NCBI GenBank assembly: GCA_002315385.1
Contig: DCHZ01000015.1
Location: 1-25,976 of the forward strand
Length of the DNA stretch: 25,976 nucleotides
From: Firmicutes bacterium UBA1739
GTDB taxonomy: Bacteria; Bacillota; Clostridia; Peptostreptococcales; Anaerovoracaceae
Direction of reading: 5' to 3'
Shown: piece by piece, positions 24,284-25,976 of the stretch
Position numbering within the stretch: position 1 is the first letter of the stretch
Layout: each line of letters starts with the position of its first letter
Made by a program: the position numbers and the translations under genes
Notes under the pieces: model-generated
Database searches by the model: none
Told to the model about the DNA's origin: nothing
Seen by the model: only the letters and a program-made list of their open reading frames with translations

Positions 24284-24440
24284 AGTACAAACCTTTGGAT
24301 ACTGACCAACATGCCGCCCGTGGGAGAAATCCTGCGGGAGCCTTTGCATAGTCACCAAAAAGTTGCATATAAATTTCTGAAATGATATTGTAATTATTCG
24401 AGATTTAGAACATAATATTATTGAAATAGGAGGTATGACT
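24284..24440. other. Spacer before the methylase gene
   Basis: This completes the 684-bp gap after guaA. It is AT-rich from about 24345 and holds no gene. A weak promoter-like pair (TTGTAA at about 24389 and TAATAT at about 24414, 19-bp spacing) precedes the methylase ribosome binding site AGGAGG at 24429. Confidence 0.4.
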
Positions 24441-25511
24441 ATGGATTTTATGTCCGCAAGAGAAGCTGCTGATAAATGGGGGATTTCTCAAAGGCGAGTT
24501 GCAGTTCTCTGCTCTGAAAACCGAATTGATAATGCAACAATGGTTGGAAATATGTGGATTATCCCTACAACTGCTGAAAAGCCGCTTGACGCAAGAAGCG
24601 TTCGATATAGCAAAAGTGATGGCAAAAAAGTCAAGCCGTTTTTAAAATGGGCTGGTGGCAAAGGACAGCTTTTGTCGGAAATCGAAAAGTATTATCCTTT
24701 TGGTGATGGAAGAATCACCAAGTATGCAGAGCCATTTGTAGGAGGAGGAGCCGTGCTTTTTGATATTTTGAGCAAGTACAATCTGGAAAAAGTATATATC
24801 AGCGACATTAACGCCGAGCTTATCAACACCTACCGTATTATCCGTGATGATATAGACGAACTTATTTCAATGTTGGCAGCTATGCAGAGTGAGTTTATTC
24901 CGATGGATACCGAACATCGCAAGTTATATTACTTGGTAAAGCGTGAGCGTTTCAATGATTTGAAAGTCAACGGCAACGAAAGCGTGAATATTGAAAAAGC
25001 GGCCCTTATGATTTTTCTTAATAAGACCTGCTTTAACGGGTTGTTCCGTGTTAACAAAAAAGGGCTGTTTAATGTACCTATGGGGTCATATAAAAACCCA
25101 ATGATATGCGATGAAGAAAACCTTCGTGTTGTTTCTGAAAAGCTTCAGAATGTGAAGATTGTTTGTGGTGATTATAGAGAGTCCGCCGACTTCATTAATT
25201 CAGATACCTTTGTTTACTTTGACCCTCCGTACCGTCCTATCACCGCCACCGCAAGTTTTACGGCATACACAGAAAATCTGTTCAATGATGAGGAACAGAT
25301 CGAGCTTGCAAGATTTGTTGATGATATGCACAGAAAAGGCGAAAAGATTGTGATCAGCAATTCTGATCCCAAGAACTCTAATGCGGAGGACGATTTTTTC
25401 GATAACATTTATTCGTCCCATAAAATCAAGCGTGTTGAAGCTACTCGTATAATTAACTGCAACAGTGATGCAAGGGGTAAAATTAAGGAATTGTTGATTT
25501 CAAATTTTTGA
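24441..25511 (+). CDS. D12-class DNA adenine methylase with N-terminal HTH domain
   Basis: A 356-residue N6-adenine methyltransferase of the Dam/DpnM type. Residues 1-55 are an excisionase/MerR-like helix-turn-helix (MSAREAADKWGISQRRVAVL, then WIIPTTAEKPLDAR), usually found as a small stand-alone regulator. The methylase part has FLKWAGGKG (67-75, AdoMet binding), EPFVGGGAVLF, and the catalytic DPPY at about 261. It probably modifies GATC-like sites. An ATG at 24435 directly abuts AGGAGGT, so the ATG at 24441, seven bases away, is the likelier start. The broken TIR gene starts 10 bp after its stop, so they were one operon. No restriction endonuclease is visible in the window. Its position after IS debris at guaA suggests horizontal acquisition. 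Confidence 0.9.
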   Translation: MDFMSAREAADKWGISQRRVAVLCSENRIDNATMVGNMWIIPTTAEKPLDARSVRYSKSDGKKVKPFLKWAGGKGQLLSEIEKYYPFGDGRITKYAEPFVGGGAVLFDILSKYNLEKVYISDINAELINTYRIIRDDIDELISMLAAMQSEFIPMDTEHRKLYYLVKRERFNDLKVNGNESVNIEKAALMIFLNKTCFNGLFRVNKKGLFNVPMGSYKNPMICDEENLRVVSEKLQNVKIVCGDYRESADFINSDTFVYFDPPYRPITATASFTAYTENLFNDEEQIELARFVDDMHRKGEKIVISNSDPKNSNAEDDFFDNIYSSHKIKRVEATRIINCNSDARGKIKELLISNF

Positions 25512-25521
25512 TGGAGGCAAT

Positions 25522-25976
25522 ATGAAAAAGAAATATGAATACGATGTTGCGCTTTCATTTGCTGGATAAGATAGGGGCTTTGTTGAAGAATGTGCTGAAA
25601 TACTACGTTCGTTGAATGTAAATGTGTTTTATGATAATTACGAAAAAGAAGTTCTGCTTGGGAAAAATTTGTATTCTTATTTAGCGGATATCTATCAAAA
25701 TCGTGCGCATTTTGCCGTTGTTTTCATTTCTAAATCGACAAGGAAAAACGGTGGACAAAACACGAACTTGCGTATATTACTGCACGAAAATTCAAACAGG
25801 ATGAAGAATATTTGTTACCAATAAAGCCGGATGATACTGAATTAACCGAAATTCCGCCAAAAACAGGTTATCTACAAGGAGATACTCCATTAATTGTCGC
25901 TATCACCATTGCAAAAAAGCTCAATACAAATTTGGATATTGAATTAATGTTATCCTGGTCCTCTGTCAAGATATCG
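25522..25976 (+). pseudogene. TIR-domain protein, broken by a stop codon and a frameshift, runs off the window
   Basis: Starting at the ATG at 25522 (GGAGG four bases before), translation gives MKKKYEYDVALSFAG, then a TAA at 25567 where the family has Glu (FAGEDR), then DRGFVEECAEILRSLNVNVF and on through FVISK-like strand sequence. After about 25737 the homology shifts frame: adding one base restores KRWTKHELAYITARKF, EEYLLPIKPDDTE and IPPKTGYLQGDTP to the window edge. This is a TIR domain with the likely NADase Glu in WTKHEL. TIR proteins are effectors in many anti-phage systems. It probably partnered the methylase upstream. Both lesions could also be sequencing errors; two in 170 bp with an intact neighbour favours true decay. 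The 3' part continues beyond the window. Confidence 0.85.

Noticed and set aside
24300..24345. GTGGGAGAAAT resembling the guaA end (GTGGGAATAA) as a possible att repeat
   Set aside because: The match is only about six contiguous bases, too short for an attachment-site repeat.

Overview
The window looks like chromosomal DNA of an anaerobic, low-to-moderate G+C Gram-positive bacterium (Firmicutes, class Clostridia). The pointers are a single-polypeptide pyruvate:ferredoxin oxidoreductase, a T-box leader, strong GGAGG-type ribosome binding sites, a secreted CAP-domain protein carrying a copper-amine-oxidase-like N domain, and a tocopherol-cyclase-like protein. A finer placement, such as Anaerovoracaceae, is only a guess.

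Left part (1-6460): a LysR-type regulator (minus) is divergent from an APH-family small-molecule kinase and a class III PLP enzyme (plus). A palindrome overlaps the -35 box of the regulator. Kinase plus class III PLP enzyme is the gene pairing of the phosphorylate-then-eliminate route for amino alcohols (hydroxylysine or ethanolamine phosphate phospho-lyases). A secreted CAP protein and an Ntn amidase with a propeptide (choloylglycine hydrolase superfamily) follow. Between the amidase and the next gene there is a near-consensus promoter with a palindromic operator, but no gene. It reaches a bidirectional terminator about 165 nt downstream and may make a small RNA.

Middle (6460-18032, all minus): in transcription order tex, then a T-box leader with a perfectly spaced promoter, then a LeuA-like protein that has lost its metal-binding residues, then a translationally coupled fusion of a sugar-isomerase TIM barrel to an acyl-CoA synthetase, then PFOR, then a tocopherol-cyclase-like protein. 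The T-box-controlled degenerate LeuA plus isomerase/acyl-CoA ligase operon is the best candidate for an undescribed pathway or regulatory system here.

Right part (18033-25976): purB, purA and guaA (plus) form a purine set. purB and purA are each preceded by a copy of a 136-148 bp foldback (MITE-like) element, and the long tex-purB gap also has two copies of a smaller hairpin repeat. Immediately after guaA the DNA becomes island-like: an IS66 end with a truncated transposase, an IS21-like end fragment, a DNA adenine methylase with an N-terminal HTH, and a TIR-domain gene broken by a stop codon and a frameshift that runs off the window end.
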